This document shows, in pieces, positions 30,545 through 40,279 of a DNA stretch of 64,000 nucleotides (positions within the stretch are counted from its first letter, which is position 1; each line of letters starts with the position of its first letter). Made by a program: the position numbers and the translations under genes. A model generated the notes under the pieces. That model ran no database searches. It saw only the letters and a list, made by a program, of their open reading frames with translations, and was not told the origin of the DNA. This DNA is from Betaproteobacteria bacterium Ga0077523. GTDB taxonomy: Bacteria > Pseudomonadota > Gammaproteobacteria > Burkholderiales > Ga0077523. The stretch covers positions 186,001 through 250,000 of the forward strand of contig LNDQ01000156.1 in NCBI GenBank assembly GCA_001464695.1. Reading direction: 5' to 3'.

Positions 30545-33264
30545 CAGGAGGTCGATCCGGTCGCTGCCACCTGCGCATCCTCCCCCAATTCCACGAGCGG
30601 CGGCGATCCGAGCGGCAAGGTGAAGACGAAGCGCGCGCCTTCGGGCGTGCCGGGCTCGACCCAGATCCTGCCGCGATGGGCCTCGACGATGGCACGGCAG
30701 ATCGCGAGACCCAGGCCCACGCCCGGCGTGGCGGTCTCCGCGTCGCCGCGGGTGAACTTCTCGAAAATGGCCTCCTCCCGCCCGGCGGGAATGCCGGGTC
30801 CGTGATCCGCCACCTCGATCCGCATCGCAGCACCATCCGCTCTGGCGGTAATCTCCACTGGCGTATCCGTCGGCGTGAACTTCGCGGCATTCTCGAGCAG
30901 ATTGCCGAACACCCGCTCGATCAGGATCGCGTCGCATTCCACCAGCGGCAGCGCCGGCTCGAGTTCGACGTTCACGCGGCGTTCGCCCAGCGCATGCCGC
31001 GAGGCATGGATCGCACCGCCGATCAGTTCCTCCATGGATTGCCATTCGCGGCGCAGGCGAACCTCGCCGGTCTGGAGGCGGGCCATGTCGAGCAGGTTGT
31101 TGACGAGGTTGCTCATGCGCAGGGACTCCTCGCGCATGGCACCGGCAAGGTCCGCCTGCATCGGACTCAACGGGGGGCGCGATAAGGTGAGCGTGTCCGA
31201 CAGGCCTACCAGCGCCGCGAGCGGCGTCCTGAGATCGTGCGACAGCGCCGACAGCAATGAATTGCGCAACCGCTCGGACTCGATCTGGACCGTCGCCTTC
31301 TGCGCCACTTCCACGTAGTGAACCCGCTCCAGCGCCATGGCCGTCAGGGCGGCGAAGGTATCGAGCTGCTGCCGTTGTTCGGGCACCATCAGCAGGCGTG
31401 CCATGGTCGGCTGCAGCGCCAGCACGCCGCGGGTGCGCATCGGCGCCTTGAGCGGCACATACAGCCACGCGCTGCCCGGCAGCGTGTCCGTGCCCAGGCC
31501 GGCGGCCTGATTGTGATCGAGCGCCCAGCGCGCCGTGCCGATGTCGAACCCTTCCGGTGGCACCTTCGGCGCCGTCAGCCGATCATCCGCAGACAACGCG
31601 CAGATGACGGCACGCGCGCGGAACTCGCGCGCGATCGCCTGCTCGGCCAGCTCGACCACGCGCCCGGTGAGCAACACGTTGGACAAGTCGCGCGCCAGTT
31701 CGTACAGGGCTCGCGACCGCGCCTCCCGATGACTGGCCACCCGGGCCTGATATCGCAGGCCCGCGGTGAGCTGCCCGGTGACCAGGCCCACGACGAGCAT
31801 CACGAAGAACGTCAGCAGATATTCCACGTCCGACACCGCGAACGAAAAGCGCGGCGGCACGCAGAAGAAATCGAAGGCCGCGACGTTGGTGAAGGCCGCC
31901 AGCACTGCCGGCCCGCGCCCCAGCGTCACCGCGACGCCCATGACGGCCAGCAGGAACAGCATCACGATGTTCGCCAGCTCGAGATACGGCACCAGCGGCA
32001 ACGCCACCAGGGTCGTGGCGATGCAGACCGCCGCTGCAAGCGCGTAGCCTTTCCAGGGAAAGCCATCGCCTGCAGCTCCGACTGCCGCCGCGCGCGCCAC
32101 CGCGGGGCTGCGTGCCGGATGACCGTCGCCAATCTCGATCAGGTCGACGTCCGGTGCCTGGCGCGCGATGCGCTGTCCGAGGATCACCCCGCGCCACCAG
32201 TGCCCGCCGTGATTGCGGCCCAGCACGATCTTGGAAAGGTTGTGCGCCCGCGCATGCTCGATCAGCGCGTTGGCCACGTCCTGGGCGGCCAGCACTGCCG
32301 TCTTCGCGCCCAGCTCCTCGGCCAGCTTGACCGTCTCGAGGATCTGCTCGCGCTGTTCGTTGTCGAGGCGCTGCAGCGCCGGGGTCTCCACGTACACGGC
32401 ATGCCAGGCAACCGCGAGCTGCTGCGCCAGCCGTGCCGCGCTGCGGACCACGTGTTCGGCGCCCTCCCGTGGCCCGACGCAGCACAACAGCGCGGCTTCG
32501 GTCTTCCATACCGGTTCGATGGCACGGTCGGCCCGGTAGGCCTGGACGTCGTCTTCCACCCGATCGGCCGTGCGGCGAAGTGCCAGTTCGCGCAGCGCCA
32601 TCAGGTTGCCCTTGCGGAAGAAGTTCCGCGCCGCCCGCGCGGCCTGGGTCGGCAGATAGATCTTGCCGGCCTCGAGGCGCGCGAGCAGCTCCTCGGCAGG
32701 CGTGTCCACCAGAACGACTTCGTCCGCCGCATCGAAGAAGGTGTCCGGCAGCGTCTCGTTGACGCGGATGCCGGTGATGCCGCCGACGACGTCGTTCAGG
32801 CTCTCCAGGTGCTGGACGTTGAGCGTCGTGTAGACGTCGATGCCGGCAGCCAGCAGTTCTTCCACGTCCTGCCAGCGTTTCGGATGGCGCGATCCCGCCA
32901 CGTTGGAATGGGCGAGTTCGTCCACCAGGATCAGCGCGGGGCGCCGCGCAAGCGCGCCATCGAGGTCGAATTCCGACAGGCGCCGATCGCGATACGCGAC
33001 CATGACTGGCGGCAGCACGTCGAGGCTCTCCAGCAGCGCCGCGGTCTCGCCACGCCCATGGGTTTCGACGACCCCGGCCACGACGTCCATGCCTTCCGCC
33101 TTGAGCTTGCGGGCGGCCAGCAGCATCGCGTAAGTCTTGCCCACGCCGGCGGACGAACCGAAATAGATCCGCAGCCGGCCCCGCAGCGCGCGTACCTCCT
33201 CTTCGCGGATCTGCTCGAGCAGCGCGTCGGGATCGGGGCGGTCGTCGCCTGACGTCAATGCCAT
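30544..33264 (-). CDS. kdpD: Osmosensitive potassium-channel sensor histidine kinase
   Basis: A 906-residue membrane kinase. The N-terminal KdpD domain has Walker-type FGSSAGVGKT at 35-44 and LVDELAHSNVAGSRHPKRW. A Usp-like domain follows (KIVLGRNHGGHWWRGVILGQRIA). Four close transmembrane helices then lead to a GAF-like segment and a kinase core with His676 in LSHDLRTPLAAL, ending in the N/G boxes (NLLENAAKFTP, DHGPGIP, GLGLAI). It senses low potassium or turgor. It lies 163 bp downstream of kdpC and is coupled to kdpE. Confidence 0.96.
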   Translation of the reverse strand: MALTSGDDRPDPDALLEQIREEEVRALRGRLRIYFGSSAGVGKTYAMLLAARKLKAEGMDVVAGVVETHGRGETAALLESLDVLPPVMVAYRDRRLSEFDLDGALARRPALILVDELAHSNVAGSRHPKRWQDVEELLAAGIDVYTTLNVQHLESLNDVVGGITGIRVNETLPDTFFDAADEVVLVDTPAEELLARLEAGKIYLPTQAARAARNFFRKGNLMALRELALRRTADRVEDDVQAYRADRAIEPVWKTEAALLCCVGPREGAEHVVRSAARLAQQLAVAWHAVYVETPALQRLDNEQREQILETVKLAEELGAKTAVLAAQDVANALIEHARAHNLSKIVLGRNHGGHWWRGVILGQRIARQAPDVDLIEIGDGHPARSPAVARAAAVGAAGDGFPWKGYALAAAVCIATTLVALPLVPYLELANIVMLFLLAVMGVAVTLGRGPAVLAAFTNVAAFDFFCVPPRFSFAVSDVEYLLTFFVMLVVGLVTGQLTAGLRYQARVASHREARSRALYELARDLSNVLLTGRVVELAEQAIAREFRARAVICALSADDRLTAPKVPPEGFDIGTARWALDHNQAAGLGTDTLPGSAWLYVPLKAPMRTRGVLALQPTMARLLMVPEQRQQLDTFAALTAMALERVHYVEVAQKATVQIESERLRNSLLSALSHDLRTPLAALVGLSDTLTLSRPPLSPMQADLAGAMREESLRMSNLVNNLLDMARLQTGEVRLRREWQSMEELIGGAIHASRHALGERRVNVELEPALPLVECDAILIERVFGNLLENAAKFTPTDTPVEITARADGAAMRIEVADHGPGIPAGREEAIFEKFTRGDAETATPGVGLGLAICRAIVEAHRGRIWVEPGTPEGARFVFTLPLGSPPLVELGEDAQVAATGSTS

Positions 33265-33427
33265 CGGATGCGTCGGCGCTTTGCTATGGCGCCCGCTGTG
33301 CGGAGAGCAAGCGTACCGGCATGGATTGTCCCTGGAACACTGGAACTCGGGCGGAGCGACCGAAACTGGATGTGACGCGTGATGGGCATGATGAGCGCCG
33401 ATCCGGGAATTCTAGCGACGATCGTTT

Positions 33428-34003
33428 TCATCCTGTCATCCCATCGAGGGCAAGATTGAGCTTCAGCACGTTGACGCGCGGCTCTCCGAGGAACCCGAAG
33501 GTGCGACCTTCGGCAAGTCCGTCGATCAACGCATTCACCTGCTCTGGCTTCAGACCGCGCAGGCGAGCCACGCGCGACGCCTGATACCGGGCGCCGGCCA
33601 GGCTGATGTCCGGGTCGACGCCGCTGCCCGAGGCGGTCACCAGATCCACCGGAACGGGCTGGGTATTGGCGGGGTCGGCCGCCTCGAGCGACTCGATGCG
33701 CGCCTTGACGGCAGCGGCGAGCGCGGGATTCAACGGGCCCTGATTGGAACCACCGGACGCTGCAGCGTTGTAGGGGAACGGACCCGTGGCGGACGGACGC
33801 CCCCAGAAGTAACGCGGTTCGCTGAAATTCTGGCCGATCAACGCCGAGCCGACGACGGTGTCGCCCTGGCGGATGAGGCTGCCGCCGGCCTGCCACGGAA
33901 AGGTGACCCTAGCGATGCCGGTGACGGCGAGGGGATAGGCTATTCCCGTCAAGACCGACAGGGCGACGAAACACACGAACATGGGACGAATGATTGCGTT
34001 CAT
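33428..34003 (-). CDS. kdpC: Potassium-transporting ATPase KdpC subunit
   Basis: A 191-residue single-span subunit of the KdpFABC pump. An N-terminal membrane helix (about 7-27, with [12 protein letters not shown]) is followed by a periplasmic domain. That domain has [22 protein letters not shown], the family signature, and [19 protein letters not shown]. It starts 9 bp after kdpB. The gap of 163 bp beyond its stop, before kdpD, holds nothing I recognise. Confidence 0.96.
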   Translation of the reverse strand: MNAIIRPMFVCFVALSVLTGIAYPLAVTGIARVTFPWQAGGSLIRQGDTVVGSALIGQNFSEPRYFWGRPSATGPFPYNAAASGGSNQGPLNPALAAAVKARIESLEAADPANTQPVPVDLVTASGSGVDPDISLAGARYQASRVARLRGLKPEQVNALIDGLAEGRTFGFLGEPRVNVLKLNLALDGMTG

Positions 34004-34012
34004 GGGGCTACC

Positions 34013-36094
34013 TCAGGCAAGTCCGGTGGCGGACAGGAACAGGTCGATCAGCTTGATGCCCACGAAAGGCACGATCAGGCCGCCGAACCCGTAGACGATG
34101 ACGTTGCGCCGCAGAAGCGCGGCGGCGCCGATGGGCCGGTACTTCACGCCCTTCAGCGCGAGCGGAATGAGGAACACGATGATGATGGCGTTGAAGATCA
34201 CCGCCGACAGGATGGCCGACGCAGGGCTCGCCAGATGCATCACGTCCAGCGCGTGCAGTTGCGGGTAGGTGGTCGCGAAGGCGGCGGGAATGATGGCGAA
34301 GTACTTCGCCACGTCGTTCGCGATGGAGAACGTGGTGAGCGACCCGCGCGTCATCAGCAGCTGCTTGCCGGTCTCCACGATCTCGAGCAGCTTGGTGGGG
34401 TTGGAATCGAGGTCGACCATGTTGCCGGCTTCCTTCGCGGCCTGGGTCCCGGTGTTCATCGCGACCGCGACATCGGCCTGGGCCAGCGCCGGCGCGTCGT
34501 TGGTGCCATCGCCGGTCATCGCCACGAGCCGACCGTCGGTCTGGTACTCGCGGATCAGCTTGAGCTTCGCCTCGGGCGTGGCTTCGGCCAGGAAATCGTC
34601 CACGCCCGCTTCCGCAGCAATGGCAGCCGCGGTGAGCTTGTTGTCCCCCGTGATCATCACGGTGCGGATGCCCATGCGGCGCAATTGCGCGAAGCGTTCC
34701 TTGATGCCGCCCTTGACGATGTCCTTCAGCTCGATCGCACCGAGGACGCGATTGCCTTCCGCCACGGCCAGAGGTGTACTGCCCCGCCGGGCAATCTCTT
34801 CCACCGCCTGCGTGACTTCCGGCGGAAAACTGCCCCCGATCGATTCGACGTGCCGGCGAATCGCATCGCCCGCGCCCTTGCGGATGGTGCGCTGCGAGCC
34901 TTCCGGACCCATATCGACGCCGCTCATCCGCGTCTGTGCGGTGAACGGCACGAACGCGGCACCGAGTGCACCGAGTTCGCGTTCGCGCAGATTGAACTTC
35001 TGCTTCGCCAGCACCACGATGCTGCGGCCCTCGGGCGTCTCGTCGGCGAGCGACGCGAGCTGCGCCACGTCGGCGAGTTGCTGCTCCGTGATGTCGTGCG
35101 CAGGCAGGAAAGCGGCCGCCTGCCGATTGCCCAGCGTGATGGTGCCGGTCTTGTCGAGCAGCAGTACGTCGACGTCGCCGGCAGCCTCCACGGCCCGGCC
35201 CGACGTGGCGATGACGTTGGCCTGCATCATGCGGCTCATGCCCGCCACACCGATCGCCGACAACAGCGCGCCGATGGTCGTCGGGATGAGGCACACCAGC
35301 AGAGCGATGAGCGCCGTGATGGTGACGGTCGATCCGAGCTTTGCAGTTTCCACACTGAAGATCGACATCGGCAACAGGGTGACCGTGACCACGAGGAAGA
35401 CGATGGTCAACGCCACCAGCAGGATGTTCAGGGCGATCTCGTTCGGCGTCTTGTGGCGGCTGGCGCCCTCGACCATGGAAATCATGCGGTCGAGGAACGA
35501 CTCACCGGGATTGACGGTGATCTTCACGACCAGCCAGTCCGACAGCACGCGCGTGCCCCCGGTCACCGCGGCGAAGTCGCCGCCGGACTCGCGGATGACG
35601 GGCGCCGATTCGCCGGTGATGGCACTCTCGTCCACCGAGGCCACACCTTCGATCGCATCACCGTCGAGCGGAACCAGGTCACCGGCTTCCACCAGGACCA
35701 CGTCGCCACGCTTCAGGTCCCGCGCTTCGGTGGGCAACCAGGGCGCGTCGCGCTTCGGCTCCTGCAGGCGCTTCGCCCACGTGGTTGTGCGCAAGCCCCG
35801 TAGCGACGCCGCCTGGGCCTTGCTGCGTCCCTCGGCCAAGGCTTCGGCGAAATTCGCGAACAGGACGGTGAACCAGAGCCACACGGCCACTCCGAGGATG
35901 AATCCCGCGGGCGCCTCGCCCGTGCCCACCAGCGCCTGCAGCCACAGGATCGTGGTCAGGATGGCGCCGACGAAGACGACGAACATCACCGGGCTGCGCC
36001 ATTGATCGCGCGGGTCGAGCTTGCCGAACGCCGCCGCGACGGCTGGGCGCAGCAGCGCCGGATCGTAGAGCGAGAATGCTGCCTGCTTCGTCAT
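34013..36094 (-). CDS. kdpB: Potassium-transporting P-type ATPase KdpB subunit
   Basis: A 693-residue P-type ATPase that powers potassium uptake. The phosphorylated Asp314 lies in [11 protein letters not shown]. The actuator TGESAPV, the nucleotide-domain segments and the hinge [26 protein letters not shown]...[23 protein letters not shown] are all intact. It is in the expected order between kdpA (19 bp upstream) and kdpC. Confidence 0.97.
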   Translation of the reverse strand: MTKQAAFSLYDPALLRPAVAAAFGKLDPRDQWRSPVMFVVFVGAILTTILWLQALVGTGEAPAGFILGVAVWLWFTVLFANFAEALAEGRSKAQAASLRGLRTTTWAKRLQEPKRDAPWLPTEARDLKRGDVVLVEAGDLVPLDGDAIEGVASVDESAITGESAPVIRESGGDFAAVTGGTRVLSDWLVVKITVNPGESFLDRMISMVEGASRHKTPNEIALNILLVALTIVFLVVTVTLLPMSIFSVETAKLGSTVTITALIALLVCLIPTTIGALLSAIGVAGMSRMMQANVIATSGRAVEAAGDVDVLLLDKTGTITLGNRQAAAFLPAHDITEQQLADVAQLASLADETPEGRSIVVLAKQKFNLRERELGALGAAFVPFTAQTRMSGVDMGPEGSQRTIRKGAGDAIRRHVESIGGSFPPEVTQAVEEIARRGSTPLAVAEGNRVLGAIELKDIVKGGIKERFAQLRRMGIRTVMITGDNKLTAAAIAAEAGVDDFLAEATPEAKLKLIREYQTDGRLVAMTGDGTNDAPALAQADVAVAMNTGTQAAKEAGNMVDLDSNPTKLLEIVETGKQLLMTRGSLTTFSIANDVAKYFAIIPAAFATTYPQLHALDVMHLASPASAILSAVIFNAIIIVFLIPLALKGVKYRPIGAAALLRRNVIVYGFGGLIVPFVGIKLIDLFLSATGLA

Positions 36095-36113
36095 GTCGAA
36101 TATCTCCTGCGGC

Positions 36114-37922
36114 TCAACGGCCCGACCACGACATCAGATGCTCCACCACGGGTCCCAGGGCGAGCGCCGGCACGTAGTTCAACAGACCTACCAGCACCAC
36201 CGTGCCAATGAGCAGCAGCACGAAGAGCGGACCGTGGGTGGGCAGCGTGCCGGCCCCCGGGGTCAGGCGCTTCTTGGCGGCGAGGCTGCCGGCAATGGCC
36301 AGCACCGGCACGATCACCCCGAATCGGCCGAACCACATGGCGACCGCCAGCAGCGTGTTGTAGAAAGGCGTGTTGGCCGAGAGCCCGGCGAAGGCGCTGC
36401 CGTTGTTGTTGGCCGCGGAACTCAGCGCGTAGAGGATCTCCGAGAAGCCGTGCGCGCCCGGATTCGCGACACCGGCGCGGCCCGCGTCAGTCAGCACTGC
36501 GATGGCGGTCCCCGCCAGCACCAGGATCGGCGAGACGAGGATCGCGATTGAAGTCATCTTCATCTCGAACGACTCGATCTTCTTGCCGAGATACTCCGGC
36601 GTGCGGCCGATCATCAGACCGGCGATGAACACCGCGAGGATCGCGAAGATCAGCATGCCGTAGAGCCCGGCACCGACGCCGCCGAACACCACCTCGCCCA
36701 ACTGGATCAGCACCAGCGGCACCGCGCCGCCGAGCGCCGTGAATGAATCGTGCATCCCGTTCACCGCGCCGCAGGAGGCCGCCGTAGTGATTGCTGCGAA
36801 CAGCGTGGTGGCGGCGATGCCGAACCGGGCTTCCTTGCCTTCCATGTTGCCGCCCGGCTGGACCTCGCTCGCGGTCTGATCGACCCCGAGCGGCGCGAAT
36901 ACCGGATTGCCGGCCTGCTCCTCAAGCGTGACCACCAGGACCGCTGCGACGAACAGGACCGTCATGGCCGCCAGCACGGCGACCCCCTGGCGCTGATCGC
37001 CGACCATGCGTCCGAACGCGAACACCAGGCCGGCCGGAATCAGGAAGATCGACAGCATCTGGACGAAGTTCGAGAGCGGCGTGGGGTTCTCGTATGGAAA
37101 TGCGGAATTCGCGTTGAAGTAGCCACCACCGTTGGTCCCCAGCATCTTGATGGCCTCCTGCGAGGCGACCGGGCCCATGGCGATGGTCTGCGCGTTTCGC
37201 GTGACATCCTCCATCACGACATCGCCCTGGGCATCCTTCACGGGCTGACCGTCGGTGCCCAGCTTCGGCTGCTGGTAGGTCACAGGCTCGACCGTGGCGA
37301 CATCCTGATACGCGCTGAAGTTCTGGATCGCCCCCTGGCTCACCAGGAATACCGCGAACACGAGCGACAAAGGCAGCAGAACGTAACTCGTGATGCGGGT
37401 GACATCGACCCAGAAATTGCCGATCACCGCGGCTGAGCGCGCGGCGAAACCGCGGATCAGGGCGAAGGCGACGGCGATGCCGGTGGCTGCGGAGAGGAAG
37501 TTCTGCACCGCGAGGGCCAGCATCTGCGTGAGGTAGCTCATCGAGGCCTCCCCTGCGTAGCCCTGCCAGTTCGTGTTGGTCACGAAGCTCACGGCGGTAT
37601 TGAAGGCGGAGTCGGGACTGACTGCAGCCATGCTCTGGGGATTGAGCGGCATCCAGACCTGCCACCGTTGCAGCGCGTACACGACCACCACACCGAGGGT
37701 GTTGAACGCGAGCAGCGCCAGCGCGTAGGTCTTCCAGCTCATGCCCGCCGCCGGGTCTACCCGCGCCAGGCGGTACACGCCCGCCTCCAGGCGCGTGATC
37801 GGCCGCAACCAGCGTGGCAACCGCCCGTCGGCCACGGCGGCGAGCCACAGGCTCATCGGCCAGGCGATCAGGAACAGGATCGCGAGGTACGCCACCAGCA
37901 GAATCCAGGCGTACGAGGTCAT
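36114..37922 (-). CDS. kdpA: Potassium-transporting ATPase potassium-binding subunit
   Basis: A 602-residue channel-like subunit related to SKT-type potassium transporters. The selectivity-loop regions are visible: [40 protein letters not shown] and [17 protein letters not shown]. About ten membrane helices are predicted by eye. ATG at 37922 overlaps the kdpF stop by one base. Confidence 0.96.
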   Translation of the reverse strand: MTSYAWILLVAYLAILFLIAWPMSLWLAAVADGRLPRWLRPITRLEAGVYRLARVDPAAGMSWKTYALALLAFNTLGVVVVYALQRWQVWMPLNPQSMAAVSPDSAFNTAVSFVTNTNWQGYAGEASMSYLTQMLALAVQNFLSAATGIAVAFALIRGFAARSAAVIGNFWVDVTRITSYVLLPLSLVFAVFLVSQGAIQNFSAYQDVATVEPVTYQQPKLGTDGQPVKDAQGDVVMEDVTRNAQTIAMGPVASQEAIKMLGTNGGGYFNANSAFPYENPTPLSNFVQMLSIFLIPAGLVFAFGRMVGDQRQGVAVLAAMTVLFVAAVLVVTLEEQAGNPVFAPLGVDQTASEVQPGGNMEGKEARFGIAATTLFAAITTAASCGAVNGMHDSFTALGGAVPLVLIQLGEVVFGGVGAGLYGMLIFAILAVFIAGLMIGRTPEYLGKKIESFEMKMTSIAILVSPILVLAGTAIAVLTDAGRAGVANPGAHGFSEILYALSSAANNNGSAFAGLSANTPFYNTLLAVAMWFGRFGVIVPVLAIAGSLAAKKRLTPGAGTLPTHGPLFVLLLIGTVVLVGLLNYVPALALGPVVEHLMSWSGR

Positions 37923-38011
37923 CAGAAGTCCTCCGCATTGAACAGGGCGAGCAACAGGTAGATCAGCAACCCGATGGCAACCAGTGCACCCACCCCGTAG
38001 AGCCAGGTCAT
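37922..38011 (-). CDS. kdpF: KdpF small membrane subunit
   Basis: A 29-residue single-helix peptide, [20 protein letters not shown] then LALFNAEDF. The length, the aromatic start and the L-A-LFNAEDF end match KdpF, which stabilises the KdpABC complex. It starts at 38011 inside an ATGA overlap with the preceding 30-residue ORF, and its stop overlaps kdpA by one base. Confidence 0.9.
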   Translation of the reverse strand: MTWLYGVGALVAIGLLIYLLLALFNAEDF

Positions 38012-38100
38012 GGCCGTGCTCCGAGCCGGTGGCACCCGAGGGTGAGCGCGACCGCCGTCAGGTAGAACAGCGCGATTGCGCCGAGAAACAGGAGATCCAT
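38008..38100 (-). CDS. 30-residue membrane peptide at the head of the kdp operon
   Basis: A small ORF from ATG 38100 to TGA 38008: [20 protein letters not shown] followed by [10 protein letters not shown]. It has one hydrophobic helix (residues 3-21), then a short Cys/His/Arg tail. A strong GGAGG site (38106-38110) sits five bases before the ATG, the best ribosome binding site at the operon head. The stop overlaps the kdpF ATG (ATGA). I recall similar unannotated microproteins ahead of kdpF in other bacteria, but that is memory, not a search. The function is unknown; it may associate with KdpFABC. Confidence 0.72.
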   Translation of the reverse strand: MDLLFLGAIALFYLTAVALTLGCHRLGARP

Positions 38101-38128
38101 GGGGTCCTCCGTCGCCGATGACTGAAAT

Positions 38129-38155
38129 ATGGGAACAGCCTGGGCTTCGTCCCAT
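38129..38155. promoter_or_regulatory. Imperfect dyad between kdp and the DUF6152-like gene
   Basis: ATGGGA-ac-AGCC-tg-GGCT-tcg-TCCCAT: paired outer and inner arms with small internal mismatches, located 29 bp before the kdp leader ORF and 63 bp before the divergent gene. It could be an operator for either direction or a leader hairpin. No protein is assigned. Confidence 0.4.
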
Positions 38156-38218
38156 CAAATCGGTGTAGATTTTCCGGTGTCGGGAATCAGGAAACCGTAA
38201 AGATCAGGAGGACACGTC

Positions 38219-38566
38219 ATGCACCGACGCTCAGCACTCGCCATCGGGATGTTTCTGACCGCGCTGCCTGCGCTCGCTCATCACGGTTGGAGCCAGTACG
38301 AAGGCGATCGTCCTCTCACGCTGACGGGGACCATCGCCGAATCTAACTACGAATTCCCCCACGGCACGATCCGCCTGAAGACGGCCGACAAGACCTGGAC
38401 CGTGATCCTGGCGCCGCCTTCGCGCATGACCAACCGCGGCCTTACCAGCGATGCACTCAAGGTCGGGGTGAGCGCCACGGTGATGGGCTACCCGCACAAG
38501 ACCATCGGCGACGAACTGCGCGCCGAACGCATCACCCTGGACGGCACCATCACCGAACTCAGATGA
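38219..38566 (+). CDS. DUF6152-like secreted protein
   Basis: A 115-residue protein with a signal peptide (MHRRSALAIGMFLTALPALA) followed immediately by HHGWSQYE. The mature part is a small beta-rich domain (LTLTGTIAESNYEFPHGTIRLKTADKTWTVILAPPSRMTNRGL). This fits the DUF6152 family of periplasmic proteins, whose role is unknown; the N-terminal HHGW after cleavage invites a metal-binding guess. AGGAGG precedes the ATG. Its stop overlaps the next start (ATGA). Confidence 0.8.
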   Translation: MHRRSALAIGMFLTALPALAHHGWSQYEGDRPLTLTGTIAESNYEFPHGTIRLKTADKTWTVILAPPSRMTNRGLTSDALKVGVSATVMGYPHKTIGDELRAERITLDGTITELR

Positions 38567-39150
38567 CCGGGTCGACGCCGGCCGATGCCATCGCCCATGC
38601 CATCAACGGCTCGGCGTGGCTGTATCCGACCGCCAATGTCCTGCATGTGCTGGGGATCGTGCTCGTCGTGGGGCCCGTGCTGGCGTTCGACCTGCGGGTG
38701 CTGGGCGTGACGGGGGCCGGCGCCGTGCGCGACGCCGCGAAGGTGCTGTTGCCCTGGTCGGTGGTCGGTCTCGTGATCGCCGTACCCGCCGGCCTCGTGT
38801 TGTTCGGGTCGGATTCGGTGGCGCTGCTGTCCAATGCGGCCTTCCGCCTGAAGCTGCTGCTCCTTGCGCTTGCCGCCGTCAACGCCGCTGCGTTCCACGC
38901 TTCCGGCCTGCTGCGGAAGCTGCAACCCGCAGAAGTGGCGCCGGTCCGCCTCAAGCTGCATGCGGCCGCCTCGATCCTCCTCTGGGTGCCGTATCGGCGC
39001 GGCTATAATGGGCGCAAGCCTCGCCGAAATCCCTCATGCGAGTCATGGTCGGAGACCGCAGTCCCATGTCCTCAACCCCGGAACCGATTGTCCGCCCCAC
39101 CCTGCTGGATACGCGCCGGCGGCCCCTGCGCGACCTGCGCATCTCGGTGA
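38563..39150 (+). CDS. DUF6644-like membrane protein, C-terminus possibly frameshifted
   Basis: Integral membrane protein. Residues 1-140 hold four hydrophobic helices ([83 protein letters not shown]). After LLWV the frame turns into an Arg/Pro/Cys-rich tail that runs about 85 bases into moaA. A one-base shift near 38987 instead gives AVSARL and a TAA at 39006-39008, which better fits the family end. Overlaps the DUF6152-like gene (ATGA), so both are probably one unit. The function is unknown. Confidence 0.65.
   Translation: MTGSTPADAIAHAINGSAWLYPTANVLHVLGIVLVVGPVLAFDLRVLGVTGAGAVRDAAKVLLPWSVVGLVIAVPAGLVLFGSDSVALLSNAAFRLKLLLLALAAVNAAAFHASGLLRKLQPAEVAPVRLKLHAAASILLWVPYRRGYNGRKPRRNPSCESWSETAVPCPQPRNRLSAPPCWIRAGGPCATCASR
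39004..39009 (+). promoter_or_regulatory. Candidate -10 element for moaA
   Basis: Exact TATAAT at 39004-39009, about 57 bp before the preferred moaA ATG (39066). No good -35 is seen at 16-18 bp upstream (TCTGGG region), so any promoter would be weak or activator-dependent. Confidence 0.35.
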
Positions 39151-40100
39151 CCGACCGGTGCAACTTCCGCTGCACCTATTGCATGCCGAAGGAGGTTTAC
39201 GGGCGCGACTTCCAGTTCCTCGAGCGCGAACAGCTCCTGTCCTTCGGCGAGATCAACCGCCTGGTGCGCATCTTCCGCGACCACGGCATCGAGAAGGTCC
39301 GCATCACCGGGGGCGAGCCACTGGTGCGCCGCAAGCTGGAGCGCCTGATCGAGATGCTCGCCTACCACGGCGATCTCGATCTCACGCTCACCACCAACGG
39401 CTCCTTGCTCAAGCAGAAGGCGCAGGATCTGAAGAGCGCCGGGCTGCAGCGTGTGACGGTCAGCCTGGACGCTCTCGACAACGCGACGTTCATGGCGATG
39501 AACGACGTGGACTTTCCGGTGGAGAAGGTCCTGGAAGGCATCGACGAAGCCGCCCGCGTCGGACTCGCACCCGTCAAGATCAACATGGTGGTCAAGCGCG
39601 GCGTCAATGAGCAATCCGTCGTGGCCATGGCGCGGCACTTCAAGGGCAGCGGCCACATCCTGCGCTTCATCGAATTCATGGACGTCGGTCATACCAACGG
39701 CTGGAAGATGCAGCACGTGGTGCCTTCGCGCGAACTGGTCGCCATGATCGATCGCGAATTCGCGATCGAATCGACGGACCCGAACTACGTCGGCGAGGTG
39801 GCCGAGCGCTGGCGCTACAAGGATGGCTCCGGCGAAGTGGGATTCATCTCGTCCGTGACGCAGGCATTCTGCAAGGATTGCACGCGCGCGCGGCTCTCGG
39901 CCGAGGGCCAGCTTTTCACCTGTCTGTTCGCGACCCAGGGCACGGACCTGCGCGGCCTCATCCGCAGCGATGCTTCGGACCAGGAGATCTCCGAGGCGAT
40001 CTCGCGCGTCTGGCGCGTGCGCGGTGATCGCTACTCGGAGATCCGCACCGAGGAAACCGCAAAGCAGCGCAAGGTGGAGATGTCCTACATCGGCGGGTAG
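39066..40100 (+). CDS. moaA: GTP 3',8-cyclase (molybdenum cofactor biosynthesis protein A)
   Basis: Radical SAM enzyme, first step of molybdopterin synthesis. The N-terminal cluster motif CNFRCTYC lies near residue 36 and the SAM-binding GGEP in [11 protein letters not shown] second cluster uses Cys residues in [21 protein letters not shown]. The C-terminus ends in Gly-Gly (MSYIGG), as required for MoaA activity. The 344-residue length is from ATG 39066; ATG 39036 is an alternative adding ten residues. moeA follows after a repeat-filled gap. Confidence 0.95.
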   Translation: MSSTPEPIVRPTLLDTRRRPLRDLRISVTDRCNFRCTYCMPKEVYGRDFQFLEREQLLSFGEINRLVRIFRDHGIEKVRITGGEPLVRRKLERLIEMLAYHGDLDLTLTTNGSLLKQKAQDLKSAGLQRVTVSLDALDNATFMAMNDVDFPVEKVLEGIDEAARVGLAPVKINMVVKRGVNEQSVVAMARHFKGSGHILRFIEFMDVGHTNGWKMQHVVPSRELVAMIDREFAIESTDPNYVGEVAERWRYKDGSGEVGFISSVTQAFCKDCTRARLSAEGQLFTCLFATQGTDLRGLIRSDASDQEISEAISRVWRVRGDRYSEIRTEETAKQRKVEMSYIGG

Positions 40101-40135
40101 TACCGCTCCGCTCGGCGTGGGAACTGCAAAGCGGG

Positions 40136-40250
40136 AAACACGAAGGACACGAAGAGCACGAAGGACACGAAGACAGCTGGCTCTGAATGCTCCCCCCTTG
40201 CGGCATCGAATGTTCTCCTTCGAGTCCTTTGCGTCCTTCGTGTTGAAAGA
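40136..40250. repeat. Interspersed repeat, family C copy 1
   Basis: The left arm has AACACGAAGGACACGAAGA and a second CACGAAGGACACGAAG. The right arm, about 50 bp on, carries the inverted form CTTTGCGTCCTTCGTGTTG. The arms can pair into a long hairpin in the moaA-moeA transcript. A second copy lies at 55207-55296. Confidence 0.78.
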
Positions 40251-40279
40251 TTTTCAGCCTTGATCCTGACACCGTCAGC

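Noticed and set aside
31318-33252. Plus-strand open frame of 644 codons opposite kdpD
   Set aside because: Shadow of KdpD, which has all kinase and Usp motifs in order on the minus strand.
40136-40250. CRISPR-like array from the tandem CACGAAGGACACGAAG units
   Set aside because: Units are too short and contiguous, there are no spacers of even length, the arms are inverted, and no cas gene is present.
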